Assembly (NCBI RefSeq): GCF_021234875.1
Contig: NZ_JAJQVM010000001.1
Coordinates: forward strand, 186,001-250,000
DNA: 64,000 nt
Reading direction: 5' to 3'
Source: Marinibactrum halimedae
GTDB taxonomy: Bacteria > Pseudomonadota > Gammaproteobacteria > Pseudomonadales > Cellvibrionaceae
A program made the position numbers and the translations under genes. Each line of letters starts with the position of its first letter. The first letter of the stretch is position 1. Positions 8,204-16,974 of this stretch are shown one piece after another. A model generated the notes under the pieces. It was not told the DNA's origin. It did not search any database and was given only the letters and a program-made list of their open reading frames with translations.

Positions 8204-8695
8204 ATGTCGATGACAGGTCTATCGACTTTTCTTGAATACTACCGAAATTTTAGCGATCAAGAGTTGAGTCGTCTTCAGCATATCTATGCTGATAATGCGT
8301 TATTTCGTGACCCAGTGCATGAAGTACAAGGCATCAACGCGTTAGAGGAGTATTTCAAGGAAGTATCCACCAATCTTACTCATTGTTCGTTTGAGTTCAG
8401 ATCTCAGCACCTGCATGAGGGGGGAGCTTTTGTTACGTGGACGATGAAGTATCAGCACCCAAGATTGAAAAACAATCAGCTTTTAACTTTGGAAGGGGCT
8501 TCTGAGCTGAAATTTAGTAGAGATGGGCGGGTGAGTTATCACTGTGATTATTATGATATGGGTGCCATGGTATACGAGCATGTGCCGCTGGTTGGCGTCA
8601 TAGTACGTTGGTTGCGACGTCGCTTGTCGGGTGATTCACAAAGCCATTTAGCGCCTAATACTGCTCCTGCCCATGCCTCGAAAACATCAGCTTAG
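8204..8695 (+). CDS. NTF2-like / SnoaL-fold protein
   Basis: 163 residues. The first 130 residues fit the nuclear-transport-factor-2-like fold: YADNALFRDPVHEVQG, then GGAFVTWTMKY and a final sheet with HCDYYDMG. The C-terminus is basic (RWLRRRL) and then low complexity. Such proteins are regular first members of the ChrR-sigma-linked gene clusters; a ligand-binding or small isomerase/hydratase role is possible but unproven. ATG with GAGG upstream. Probably first gene of the operon driven from 8044. Confidence 0.85.
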   Translation: MSMTGLSTFLEYYRNFSDQELSRLQHIYADNALFRDPVHEVQGINALEEYFKEVSTNLTHCSFEFRSQHLHEGGAFVTWTMKYQHPRLKNNQLLTLEGASELKFSRDGRVSYHCDYYDMGAMVYEHVPLVGVIVRWLRRRLSGDSQSHLAPNTAPAHASKTSA

Positions 8696-8766
8696 TTTTT
8701 CATCATGTCTTATTGAATTTGCATGTTAACGTTAATCCTATTCACATACTGAGAAGCCCATTGGTA

Positions 8767-9630
8767 ATGAGTAATTCACCTGAGCTAGAACAAGGTGCCA
8801 CAAATATGCATTCTCCTAGGGAAAGGTTGCCGAAAGACTCTCGTTCTATTGGAAATGCCAGAGGGCAATGTCGGGGAAATATTATTTGGTTAACCGGGGC
8901 ATCATCGGGTATTGGCTTACAATTGGCCAAAGACCTCGTGGCCGAAGGAAACTTCGTCATTCTCAGTGGCCGCAATAAGGCACCGATGGAAGTGCTTAGG
9001 CAAGAGTTTCCCAATTGCATACACATCATTGATTTTGACCTCTCTGATACCAATGCTTGGCAAGATGTGACGCTGCAATTGAAAGAGGTAACCGACAGTA
9101 TTGATATTTTAATCATGGCTGCAGGTGTTTGTGAATATGTGAATGATTGCCGACCGGCAACGGATTTATACCGTCGAGTGTTTGAAATTAATTTTTTTGC
9201 TGCGGTTAAAACGGTTGAGGTGGCCCTTGGGTTTCTAACACGAGCGCAAAATCGTGGCTACATCGTGGGGGTGGGATCTCTTTCCGCTCAAGTTGGATTT
9301 TCAAGGGCTCAAGCTTATGGTGCTTCCAAAGCGGCATTTGAATATTGGTTGGATTGTTTACGTATCGATTTGCACGCGAAAAATATTGATGTCAGTGTTG
9401 TATCACCTGGATTTGTGGATACGCCACTGACAAAAAAGAATGATTTTTCCATGCCTGGTTTAATGACGGTTGAAGATGCCAGTGAGCGGATTATTAATGG
9501 CATGTCCCACCGTAAAATGCACATCCGTTTTCCCAAGCGACTTTTTTGGCCATTGCGTCTCGCCAGTATTTTTTCACAACTTTGGTATAAGCGTATAGCA
9601 CTGAAATTAAGGCGCCAACAATCCCTATGA
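8767..9630 (+). CDS. Short-chain dehydrogenase/reductase (SDR)
   Basis: 287 residues from ATG 8767, preferred over the TTG at 8713 because the first 40 residues are not conserved-looking and GAGAAG precedes the ATG. The classical SDR pattern is complete: cofactor motif TGASSGIG, the NAG-equivalent AAG, catalytic Ser in GVGSLS and YGASK (Tyr, Lys). The C-terminus is basic and hydrophobic, suggesting peripheral membrane contact. Part of the conserved NTF2-SDR-flavoprotein-DUF1365-Cfa cluster. The substrate is unknown; an oxidised lipid intermediate is a reasonable guess. Confidence 0.9.
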   Translation: MSNSPELEQGATNMHSPRERLPKDSRSIGNARGQCRGNIIWLTGASSGIGLQLAKDLVAEGNFVILSGRNKAPMEVLRQEFPNCIHIIDFDLSDTNAWQDVTLQLKEVTDSIDILIMAAGVCEYVNDCRPATDLYRRVFEINFFAAVKTVEVALGFLTRAQNRGYIVGVGSLSAQVGFSRAQAYGASKAAFEYWLDCLRIDLHAKNIDVSVVSPGFVDTPLTKKNDFSMPGLMTVEDASERIINGMSHRKMHIRFPKRLFWPLRLASIFSQLWYKRIALKLRRQQSL

Positions 9631-9720
9631 TTGGTTAATGAGATTGTTTTAATTACAACCTAAAGTTTGAAAAGCCCATGTTTTAAAAATGACTAAAAAC
9701 AACGATGAAAGGAAAAAAGA

Positions 9721-11130
9721 GTGCCCTCTATTGATACCGGTCTGAACCCTACTGAATCCCCTTCGTTATCGCGTAAACGTATTGCTATTGTTGGCAGTGG
9801 CATCTCTGGTTTAGCGTCAGCGTATTATCTTCATAAAGAACATGACATCACACTTTTTGAAGCAGAATCAAGGTTGGGGGGGCACACTGCTACGGTGGAT
9901 GTGTCGGTCAATGGAGAAGACTACGCGATTGATACAGGTTTTATTGTATTTAATGACTGGACTTACCCCTTATTTAAACAATTGTTGGCAGAGATTGGAG
10001 TGGCGTATCAGCCTACCTCAATGGGGTTTAGTGTGTCGTGCCAATTATCGGGTTTGGAATACAGTGGTGAAAATTTAAAAACGTTGTTTGCGCAAAAACG
10101 TAATATTTTTAGCTTGAAACATTGGGGAATGTTACGAGACATTGTTCGGTTTAATCGAGAATCGGTTGAAGCGTTTGTGGCAGGGCAATTACCGCCAGAA
10201 ATGACAGTAAAAGAGTACCTTAAGGTGAATCATTACGGTCGGCGATTCAGTGAGCACTACTTGGTCCCGATGGCGGCTGCAATTTGGTCTAAATCATCGC
10301 AAGCCGTGTATGACATGCCGATACATTTCTTTGTGCAATTTTTTAAAAATCATGGCTTGCTTAGTGTGAATGACCGTCCTCAGTGGCATGTGATTAAAGG
10401 AGGATCTCGTTCTTATATTGAGCCTTTAACGCGAGGCTTTCAGCATCAGATTCGGTTATCGTCGCCTGTACAACGCATTATTCGTCATCAAGACGGTGTC
10501 ACCCTAGAATACGCCTCAACAGCATCGCCATCTTCTCAGTTGAAACGAGAAGAGTTTGATGAGGTTATATTGGCTTGCCATAGTAATACTGCATTACGTT
10601 TATTGGGAGATCCTACTGAAAAAGAGCGATCGATTTTAGGCGCAATAGAATATCAGGATAATGAAGTGGTATTGCATACCGATACGGCTTTATTACCGAA
10701 GCGAAAAAGTGTTTGGTCAAGTTGGAATTATTTGTTAACCAAAGATTACACCTCTGCTGATTTTTCTCAATCGCGGGCTGTACTGACGTACGATATGAAT
10801 ATTCTTCAGGGTATTGACAGTGATAATACCTTTTGCGTGACACTGAATCATACTGATGCGATTGACCCTAGGAAAATTTTAGGGACATTTCATTATGCTC
10901 ACCCTGTTTTCACGTTGGATGCTATTGCGGCTCAACAGCAATGGCATGAAATTAATGGTGTGAACAAGACATGGTTTTGTGGGGCGTATTGGCGTAACGG
11001 GTTTCATGAAGATGGGGTATTCAGCGCTAAACGTGTGAGTGATGTCATTCTTAGGGGGTTGTCATCGCATCTGTCATTAAAGCCTGATCCATTAAAGCAT
11101 TCTTCTATCGTCGAGATGGAATCTCTATAA
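9721..11130 (+). CDS. FAD-dependent amine-oxidase-like oxidoreductase (UfaD-like candidate)
   Basis: 469 residues from GTG 9721, preceded by AAAGGA. An N-terminal dinucleotide motif GSGISGLASAYYL (about residues 25-37) is followed by an acidic strand end FEAESRLGGHT, the flavin amine oxidase signature. The family NAD(P)/FAD-dependent oxidoreductase is always found with DUF1365 and Cfa-like genes in ChrR-sigma clusters. In Rhodobacter the furan fatty acid pathway uses a methyltransferase UfaM, desaturase UfaD and oxygenase UfaO; this flavoprotein is the best local candidate for the desaturase, which is inference. Its stop overlaps the DUF1365 start by one base. Confidence 0.88.
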   Translation: MPSIDTGLNPTESPSLSRKRIAIVGSGISGLASAYYLHKEHDITLFEAESRLGGHTATVDVSVNGEDYAIDTGFIVFNDWTYPLFKQLLAEIGVAYQPTSMGFSVSCQLSGLEYSGENLKTLFAQKRNIFSLKHWGMLRDIVRFNRESVEAFVAGQLPPEMTVKEYLKVNHYGRRFSEHYLVPMAAAIWSKSSQAVYDMPIHFFVQFFKNHGLLSVNDRPQWHVIKGGSRSYIEPLTRGFQHQIRLSSPVQRIIRHQDGVTLEYASTASPSSQLKREEFDEVILACHSNTALRLLGDPTEKERSILGAIEYQDNEVVLHTDTALLPKRKSVWSSWNYLLTKDYTSADFSQSRAVLTYDMNILQGIDSDNTFCVTLNHTDAIDPRKILGTFHYAHPVFTLDAIAAQQQWHEINGVNKTWFCGAYWRNGFHEDGVFSAKRVSDVILRGLSSHLSLKPDPLKHSSIVEMESL

Positions 11131-12059
11131 TGTTCAATGTAATCAATTGGCCGTATAAGCTAAATAAAACAATAAAGGCTAGTGATTTGGCGTGCGAAGA
11201 AGGTGGACAAAATGAGTATGGAACAGGTGAATTGTCCACACCTTCTCAGGAAACAATACGACATAGTTGTTTCTATGACGGTATCGTGCGTCACCGGCGC
11301 TTTGAACCCAAACAGCATGATTTTCAGTATTCAGTTTACATGGCGTATTTGGACCTGTCGGAGCTGAGCGAGGTTTTTTCTTTATCACGTTGTTGCCAGC
11401 AAACGACATCAAAGAAAAATCGTTTTTGGTTACCCAGTCAGTGGCGTCGTGAAGACTACTTTCGTGATTTTCATAAACCGCTGGATGTTGCCATACGGGA
11501 TTGGGTGCAAGAACAAGGCGAGCCTCGTCCTAATGGCCCCATACGTATGCTATGTAATTTGCGCAATTTTGGCCACCTGATTAACCCGCTCGTTTGTTAC
11601 TATATTTTTGAAGAAAATACGGAAACACTTCAATACCTTATTGCTGAAGTCACCAATACCCCTTGGGGAGAGCGTCACCAATACTTATTGAAGGCCAATG
11701 ATGTGGGTAAGATGCATCGTGTGAGATTCGATAAGACATTTCAGGTTTCTCCATTTCATACTATGGATATGGAATATTGTTGGCATAGTACGACGCCAAA
11801 ATCACGGTTGAGCATTCATTTAGAGAATTGGCGAAAAGAGACTAAAGTTTTTGACGCGACAATGGTGCTGGCTCGTACTGAACTTAATGGCGCAAAAATA
11901 CGTAAATTATCTTGGGTGCGTCCATTAATGACATTAAAAGTGGCGGCAGGAATTTATTGGCAAGCGTTGCGTTTATTGTTAAAACGAGTTCCCTTTTATG
12001 GCCACTCTGGGAAAGGAAATGCACCTTTAAAGAGGGGGGTTGTTGGCCGGTGTGAATAA
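11130..12059 (+). CDS. DUF1365 family protein
   Basis: 309 residues, ATG sharing one base with the stop of the flavoprotein gene, so translationally coupled. From residue about 46 it shows the DUF1365 pattern: G-x-V-x-H-R-R-F-x-P, then YMAYLDL, NLRNFGHLINPLVCYYIF and EVTNTPWGERH. The function of the family is not established by direct biochemistry that I can recall, but it is tied to Cfa-like methyltransferases and flavoproteins in fatty-acid-remodelling clusters. The first 45 residues are not conserved-looking. No membrane segments apart from a hydrophobic patch at the C-terminus. Confidence 0.88.
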   Translation: MFNVINWPYKLNKTIKASDLACEEGGQNEYGTGELSTPSQETIRHSCFYDGIVRHRRFEPKQHDFQYSVYMAYLDLSELSEVFSLSRCCQQTTSKKNRFWLPSQWRREDYFRDFHKPLDVAIRDWVQEQGEPRPNGPIRMLCNLRNFGHLINPLVCYYIFEENTETLQYLIAEVTNTPWGERHQYLLKANDVGKMHRVRFDKTFQVSPFHTMDMEYCWHSTTPKSRLSIHLENWRKETKVFDATMVLARTELNGAKIRKLSWVRPLMTLKVAAGIYWQALRLLLKRVPFYGHSGKGNAPLKRGVVGRCE

Positions 12060-12110
12060 AAAATCAATGTTTTTAACCTCTTTTCATTTAATAATCTAAA
12101 TTACCGTTTG

Positions 12111-12116
12111 TATAAT
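12111..12116 (+). promoter_or_regulatory. Possible sigma70 -10 box upstream of the Cfa-like gene
   Basis: A perfect TATAAT 38 bases before the ATG, in the 94-base gap after DUF1365. The -35 region at 17-base spacing (TTAATA) is weak. It could allow expression of the methyltransferase without the stress sigma factor. Confidence 0.35.
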
Positions 12117-12153
12117 TTATTGACTGACGACAAATCATCTGTGTGAGGATTCG

Positions 12154-13425
12154 ATGAGAGCCATTAGTATTGATGAGGCACGAGTTAGCCTAAAACGAGA
12201 GCGAGTGGTATTAGACAAATTGGCTCGTGATACCGTATTTAAATTGCTTGATAATATTAAGGTTGGGCACTTGGTGCTGGAAGAGGACGGCAGAAGTTAT
12301 ACGTTTGGAGAGCCCAGAGAAACCGCATCTGTTGTCGCGCATATTTCGGTTAAGGCGGCTTGGGCTTATCGACAGGTTTTATTTAATGGCTCTATTGGTT
12401 CTGGCGAAGCCTATATGTTAAGCGGTTGGACATCATCTGAGTTAGTCAATGTTGTGCGATTAATGGTGTTAAATCAACAGATGCTGCAATCGATGGATCG
12501 CCGGTGGAGTCGTACTAAAGGTATTTTCAGTTGGCTGTTTCATAAATTAAATGCCAATACCGTCGATGGCTCGAAGGCGAATATTTCTGCTCACTATGAT
12601 TTGGGTAATGATTTTTTTCGTTTGTTCTTAGACCCAACCATGATGTACTCCTCCGCTATTTTTCCAAAGCCAGATAGCACTCTAGAAGAGGCTTCATTAT
12701 ATAAGTTAGAACATATTTGTGAACGTTTGCACCTGACGGAACAAGATCATCTACTGGAAATTGGCACTGGCTGGGGTGGGATGGCCATTTACGCTGCTGA
12801 GCATTACGGTTGCAAGGTCACCACAACCACTATCTCTCGTGAACAATACGAACATGCTTTGGCTGAAGTGCAAAAACGTAATCTCGAAGATCGTATTACC
12901 GTGTTGTGTGAAGATTATAGAAATCTCACGGGTACTTACGATAAATTAGTTTCTATTGAAATGATTGAAGCGGTAGGGCATAAGTTCTATCGAAATTATT
13001 TTGAGCGTTGCAGTGCTTTACTCAAACCAAAAGGTTTAATGCTAATTCAGGCCATTACCATTTCTGATCAGCGTTATGAGTATGCTAAGCGTTCAGTGGA
13101 TTTCATTCAGCGTTATATTTTTCCCGGTGGTGCATTACCTTCTGTGGAAGTGATTGCCAACAATGTTCGCGCGTATACCGATATGCAGATGATTAACTTG
13201 GATGACATCACGCTGCATTATGCAGAAACATTGGCTCAGTGGCGGCAACGTTTCCAAGCTAATATTCAACAAGTTCGCTCACAAGGATTTGATGAAATCT
13301 TTGAGAGAATGTGGGAATTTTATCTGTGTTATTGCGAAGGGGGGTTTCGTGAGCGTGTCATTAGTACAGTACAGGTATTGTTGGCAAAGCCGGATGCTCG
13401 CGAATTGCCAAAAGTATCTCATTGA
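12154..13425 (+). CDS. cfa: Cyclopropane-fatty-acyl-phospholipid synthase family methyltransferase (Cfa/UfaM-like)
   Basis: 423 residues. SAM-binding core with LEIGTGWGGMAIYAA (about residues 203-217) and the family block SAHYDLGNDFFRLFLDPTM just upstream; C-terminal FIQRYIFPGG motif is intact. Acts on double bonds of phospholipid acyl chains, adding a methylene or methyl group from S-adenosylmethionine, at the inner membrane face. Context argues for the UfaM-like branch (methylated unsaturated, then furan, fatty acids) rather than plain cyclopropanation, but the sequence alone does not decide. Followed by a short hairpin and DUF2878. Confidence 0.92.
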   Translation: MRAISIDEARVSLKRERVVLDKLARDTVFKLLDNIKVGHLVLEEDGRSYTFGEPRETASVVAHISVKAAWAYRQVLFNGSIGSGEAYMLSGWTSSELVNVVRLMVLNQQMLQSMDRRWSRTKGIFSWLFHKLNANTVDGSKANISAHYDLGNDFFRLFLDPTMMYSSAIFPKPDSTLEEASLYKLEHICERLHLTEQDHLLEIGTGWGGMAIYAAEHYGCKVTTTTISREQYEHALAEVQKRNLEDRITVLCEDYRNLTGTYDKLVSIEMIEAVGHKFYRNYFERCSALLKPKGLMLIQAITISDQRYEYAKRSVDFIQRYIFPGGALPSVEVIANNVRAYTDMQMINLDDITLHYAETLAQWRQRFQANIQQVRSQGFDEIFERMWEFYLCYCEGGFRERVISTVQVLLAKPDARELPKVSH

Positions 13426-13455
13426 TGATGGTTTTCCATCCATTTAAAAATAAAG

Positions 13456-13483
13456 GTTCGCTGTTAAAGCGAACGTTATTTTA
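13456..13483 (+). terminator. Weak hairpin after the Cfa-like gene
   Basis: Stem GTTCGCT/AGCGAAC (13456-13462, 13468-13474) with five-base loop, then GTTATTTTA. The poor T tract suggests partial termination or only mRNA stabilisation, so downstream genes may still be read. Confidence 0.45.
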
Positions 13484-13508
13484 TGTCTGCGGCTGAAGAT
13501 TGTTTTTT

Positions 13509-14138
13509 ATGAAAACCTGGGTCTGGTTGCTGGGCAATGGTGTATTATTTCAAAGTGTTTGGTTTGCTGGCGTGTTGTCGGGTTATCAAGCCGCTATGGT
13601 AATATTTTGTCTTTTTTCAGCATTTCATTTCCGGTACCTTTCCACTCGTTATGAAGTATCACTGCCTCCGGTGCCCCGACTTAAATTACGTCAGCCTATC
13701 ATTAAGTTTATTGAAATCTCTTCCTACGAATTAAGTTTAATGATGGCTGTATTGGCCATTGGCTTGATTGTTGACTCATTGCTCGGTATTGCTGGAGTGT
13801 TAATTTGGAAAGATGGCCATTGGTTACCGTCGGTTTGGTTGATGGTAATTTGGTGCGCGTTTGCTTTTACACTTAATCATGCCTTTGGTTGGCTATTGAA
13901 GCGCCTTTGGTTATCTGGGCTACTGGGGGCGATTTCGGGCACCAGTAGTTATTACGCTGGGGGGCGTTTGAGTGATGATGTTAGTGTTGCTTTTGACCCT
14001 GTTACTCTTTTAATTTTAGCGGTGACATGGGGAGTGACAATGCCATTATTACTGTATGTTGCTTATCGGCTTAGGAGGGGTTACCCCAATCTTTCTTTTT
14101 CTGAGAAATCAGATAATGCATTGGTGAGCCAACATTAA
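13509..14138 (+). CDS. DUF2878 family inner-membrane protein
   Basis: 209 residues from ATG 13509; the TTG nine bases earlier is an unlikely start. About five hydrophobic segments and the family-like pattern NGVLFQSVWFAGV at the N-terminus and LGAISGTSSYYAGGRL near residue 150. DUF2878 genes recur next to Cfa/DUF1365/flavoprotein clusters. A role in presenting or handling modified lipids in the membrane is possible; function is not established. Confidence 0.83.
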   Translation: MKTWVWLLGNGVLFQSVWFAGVLSGYQAAMVIFCLFSAFHFRYLSTRYEVSLPPVPRLKLRQPIIKFIEISSYELSLMMAVLAIGLIVDSLLGIAGVLIWKDGHWLPSVWLMVIWCAFAFTLNHAFGWLLKRLWLSGLLGAISGTSSYYAGGRLSDDVSVAFDPVTLLILAVTWGVTMPLLLYVAYRLRRGYPNLSFSEKSDNALVSQH

Positions 14139-14162
14139 CTCTTTTTTCACATAGAGATTGTT

Positions 14163-15137
14163 GTGCGTATGTTGAAAAGTATTTGTGTTTACACCGTGAT
14201 GATGTGTTGGGGGCTTTTGTGCAGTAGCCCTGTTTTGAGTACTGAAGAACCAGATCGTTCCCTGTATTCCAGAAATGAAGTAGCGTTATTGGCACAGTGC
14301 CAAGTTTATGCAAACAAAAAGCAATTAAACCCCATTATTATGGCAGTAGTTTATCGGCCAAATGCTTTATTATCCAGCGCTTCTTCATCTAGTCCTTCAT
14401 CATCCAGTTCTCTGTCACACTTTGATTATGATAGTGCTTTACGCCCTGAGTATTGTGAATTTTTTACACAGGAGGTATTAAGTAATGGTGAGGCGGCAAT
14501 TCGTATTTTATATGTTCAGGGTGATGATCCCATTGCTGAAAAAGTATTGATTGGTGATTTTTTTACGATTAATCCAGAGTTTTTGCAAGTGGATTATCGA
14601 TTTGGCGAGTTGAGGGGCGCCCGCCGTCAAAACGCATCATGGCAATTGCTGTATAGCAAAGTGCATTTTAATTCTTTACTAAAAAACCCTTCTGAATTTC
14701 AGACGGTCTTTCGATCATTGCTGATTGATCGAAACGCTGTTGATAAGCGTACCGCTGAAGCTACCTCTATTAGTAAAACTGTGGATGTTATTGATGCAGG
14801 TTTTAATGCGTGGGTGAAGAAAATGTGGTCTGAGTGGATTGCCATTTCTGCGTCTAATGTTTCTAATAAAAATACATCCCCTCTAACGATGGTGATGGCT
14901 TCTCCATTACACGGTAAGGCTATTAAGTTAAAAGGTGAGGTTGTGAGCGATTGTTCAGGAGGTGTCTTGTGTTTGAAAGTGGGTGCTGCGAATACGTTTT
15001 TGAGTTGGTTTGTTGATCCGATTTATCTTGAATACAATAAAAATTCTCGTCAATTACTGCGTTATCAAGGTGTTGTAAATTTACGGGATCAGGAGGGTGA
15101 GACTATGTCGGCGAATATTATTTATCAGTATTTTTAA
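14163..15137 (+). CDS. Secreted or periplasmic protein of unknown function at the end of the lipid cluster
   Basis: 324 residues from GTG 14163 (ATG 14169 is an alternative). A signal peptide runs to about residue 26, ending SSPVLST. A serine-only stretch lies at residues 64-78, followed by a mixed domain with few cysteines and no motif I recognise. It is 24 bases behind DUF2878, so it belongs to the same transcript. In related clusters this position may hold a chalcone-isomerase-like or lipocalin-like protein; I cannot support either here. The last 16 bases of the gene, including the stop, are exactly duplicated just downstream. Confidence 0.75.
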   Translation: MRMLKSICVYTVMMCWGLLCSSPVLSTEEPDRSLYSRNEVALLAQCQVYANKKQLNPIIMAVVYRPNALLSSASSSSPSSSSSLSHFDYDSALRPEYCEFFTQEVLSNGEAAIRILYVQGDDPIAEKVLIGDFFTINPEFLQVDYRFGELRGARRQNASWQLLYSKVHFNSLLKNPSEFQTVFRSLLIDRNAVDKRTAEATSISKTVDVIDAGFNAWVKKMWSEWIAISASNVSNKNTSPLTMVMASPLHGKAIKLKGEVVSDCSGGVLCLKVGAANTFLSWFVDPIYLEYNKNSRQLLRYQGVVNLRDQEGETMSANIIYQYF

Positions 15138-15153
15138 TTATCAGTATTTTTAA
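15122..15153 (+). repeat. 16-bp perfect tandem duplication across a stop codon
   Basis: TTATCAGTATTTTTAA occurs twice back to back (15122-15137 and 15138-15153). The first copy ends with the TAA stop of the preceding gene, so the second copy is untranslated. Confidence 0.9.
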
Positions 15154-15163
15154 TGTAAATTAA

Positions 15164-15189
15164 AGAGGCCTCAGGTAAGTAAGGCCTCT
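15164..15189. terminator. Hairpin between convergent genes (dapD and the lipid cluster)
   Basis: AGAGGCCT (15164-15171) / AGGCCTCT (15182-15189), perfect 8-bp stem. On the minus strand it is followed by TTTAATTT and lies just past the dapD stop. A second perfect 10-bp inverted repeat CACAATTAAT/ATTAATTGTG spans 15198-15227, overlapping the dapD stop codon. Confidence 0.6.
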
Positions 15190-15218
15190 ACTCAAGCCAC
15201 AATTAATAATGAGTAAAA

Positions 15219-16259
15219 TTAATTGTGAGCATGTAGTTCTTCATTTAACGCAATGGCAGAACGATTGGTTTTACATTCAACGGCGCCGGTGACGGAATTG
15301 CGACGGAAGAGCAAATCGTTTTTGCCTGCCAATTCACGCGCTTTTGCAGATCCTGCTGGTTGGTTTTGATCGTCCAGTAATGTGACAACAGTGCCTGCGG
15401 TAATGTACAAGCCGGCTTCAACAGTACAGCGATCTCCCAGTGGGATGCCAATTCCGGCATTGGCTCCGATCAAGCATTCTTTGCCAACTGCGATCACAAT
15501 GTTACCGCCGCCAGATAAGGTGCCCATGGTGGAACAGCCTCCGCCCAAATCCGATCCTGAGCCGATCATGACGCCGGCGGAAATACGTCCTTCAATCATG
15601 CCTGGGCCTTCTGTGCCTGCGTTAAAGTTAACAAACCCTTCATGCATGATCGTTGTGCCCTCACCGAGGTAAGCGCCAAGGCGCACACGGGCGGTATGGG
15701 CGATTCTTACGCCGGCAGGAACGACATAGTTGGTCATTTTGGGAAACTTATCAACGCAGTCTACATCCAGTAGTTCGCCCTTCAGGCGGGCTTCTAATTG
15801 TGCACTGGGCAGTTCATTTAGGTCTACCGCCCCTTGGTTTGTCCAGGCAACATTGGGTAATACCCCGAACATGCCCGATAGATCAGTGGTATGAGGTTTG
15901 ACTAAGCGGTGGGAAAGAAGGTGAAGTTTTAAGTACACCTCTGGAACAGAGCTGGGTGCTGCGTCGGTGGCAAGCAGTGTAACGACCAGTGGCTTTTGGC
16001 TATGGCTTAAGCGCTTTGCAGCGTCAGCTAGGTCATTCTCCCCCGCTTCTGTAAGCTGGTTGGCGATAGTACTCATTGCTTCGTTGGAGACGCTCAGGCA
16101 GGTATTGTCGGTTGCCTCTACAGAGCCAAGTGCTGAAAGGATGGCGTTCACAGTGCTTTCGGCGGGTGTTAAAACTGGGTGAGGATAGAATACTTCAAGC
16201 CATTGTGATTGTGCATTTTGAGTGCCTACACCGAGGCCAATACTGTAGAAGTCGCTCAT
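15219..16259 (-). CDS. dapD: 2,3,4,5-tetrahydropyridine-2,6-dicarboxylate N-succinyltransferase
   Basis: 346 residues starting at ATG 16259, chosen because family members of the long Pseudomonas type begin with a short segment and FGVGTQN-like motif (here LGVGTQN at residues 9-15) and TAGGA lies before it; the frame extends 36 codons further upstream without family support. The C-terminal half is a left-handed parallel beta-helix with hexapeptide repeats (VRLGAYLGEGT, GSGSDLGGGCS). Catalyses the succinyl-CoA-dependent step of lysine and diaminopimelate synthesis. Works with dapC further upstream on the same strand. Confidence 0.93.
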   Translation of the reverse strand: MSDFYSIGLGVGTQNAQSQWLEVFYPHPVLTPAESTVNAILSALGSVEATDNTCLSVSNEAMSTIANQLTEAGENDLADAAKRLSHSQKPLVVTLLATDAAPSSVPEVYLKLHLLSHRLVKPHTTDLSGMFGVLPNVAWTNQGAVDLNELPSAQLEARLKGELLDVDCVDKFPKMTNYVVPAGVRIAHTARVRLGAYLGEGTTIMHEGFVNFNAGTEGPGMIEGRISAGVMIGSGSDLGGGCSTMGTLSGGGNIVIAVGKECLIGANAGIGIPLGDRCTVEAGLYITAGTVVTLLDDQNQPAGSAKARELAGKNDLLFRRNSVTGAVECKTNRSAIALNEELHAHN

Positions 16260-16626
16260 GGTTATTCCTATTAGAGTATTTTCAGATGAGATAGAAAGGT
16301 GGGCTCTGAGTACTTGGGTTTCAAGAGGCGCGAAAAAGTCTCGTGCGAGTAAAATTTTCTTTTGCACAGCCTGAGCTGCAAAAAGCGGTTGGTGCCCCTT
16401 ATCTGTTTACTCTAGAGCATGATTCTCCGAGAGGTAGCTTAATAAATTTACTGTCGTCATCCAACGTAGAAGAGCAGTAAAAATTGAGAAAAGCGATGAC
16501 TTTTGTTTTTAGTATTTAAAAAAGCTATTTTAGAATAAGGGTGAAAAATGCTCCGCGCTACCCTTTCTAAGGTTGTGTAATCATCTTATACGAATAGCGC
16601 GTATTCTAAAAAGAAGGTTGATTAAA
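16260..16626. other. Spacer upstream of dapD with a long-range inverted repeat
   Basis: TTTTAGAATA (16528-16537) and TATTCTAAAA (16602-16611) form a perfect 10-bp inverted repeat 64 bases apart; a smaller GAATA-GCGCG-TATTC hairpin is nested at 16592-16606. It lies between yffB and dapD, both minus strand. No gene is seen. It may be an RNA structure or a remnant of a small mobile repeat. Confidence 0.45.
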
Positions 16627-16974
16627 CTACTTGCCGAAAATCTCGGCGTAATAATCTGCTTTAAATCCTGTGTGGCGGGTAGTGCCTGTATCGAGTACGG
16701 GCCTCCGGACTAAGGTGGGGTTGGCAATAATAATCGAAGGTGCAGAAGTGTTGTTGATATTATTACGCTGAGTATCATTCAGTTGTTTCCAGGTTGTGCT
16801 TCGCTTATTCACAATTTGCTCCCAACCCAGTTCGTTAATCCATTCTTGGACTTGTGGTAGTTTTAAGCCATCAAGGCGGATGTCATGGTAGGTATATTCA
16901 ATATCATGCTCTTCTAGCCAGGATCTCGCTTTTTTTACAGTGTCGCAGTTTTTAATACCAAACAAAGTTATCAC
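16627..16974 (-). CDS. yffB: ArsC/Spx-family thioredoxin-fold protein (YffB-like)
   Basis: 115 residues, the family's usual size. Starts with a beta strand and GIKNCDTVKKA, where Cys10 is the conserved single cysteine of the ArsC fold; RRPVLD is the conserved arginine motif toward the C-terminus. In several Gammaproteobacteria this gene neighbours dap genes. Its reductase substrate is not established; true arsenate reductase activity is doubtful. Confidence 0.88.
   Translation of the reverse strand: MITLFGIKNCDTVKKARSWLEEHDIEYTYHDIRLDGLKLPQVQEWINELGWEQIVNKRSTTWKQLNDTQRNNINNTSAPSIIIANPTLVRRPVLDTGTTRHTGFKADYYAEIFGK

Noticed and set aside
16627-16974. True arsenate reductase ArsC
   Set aside because: The sequence fits the short YffB group, and no other arsenic genes are nearby.
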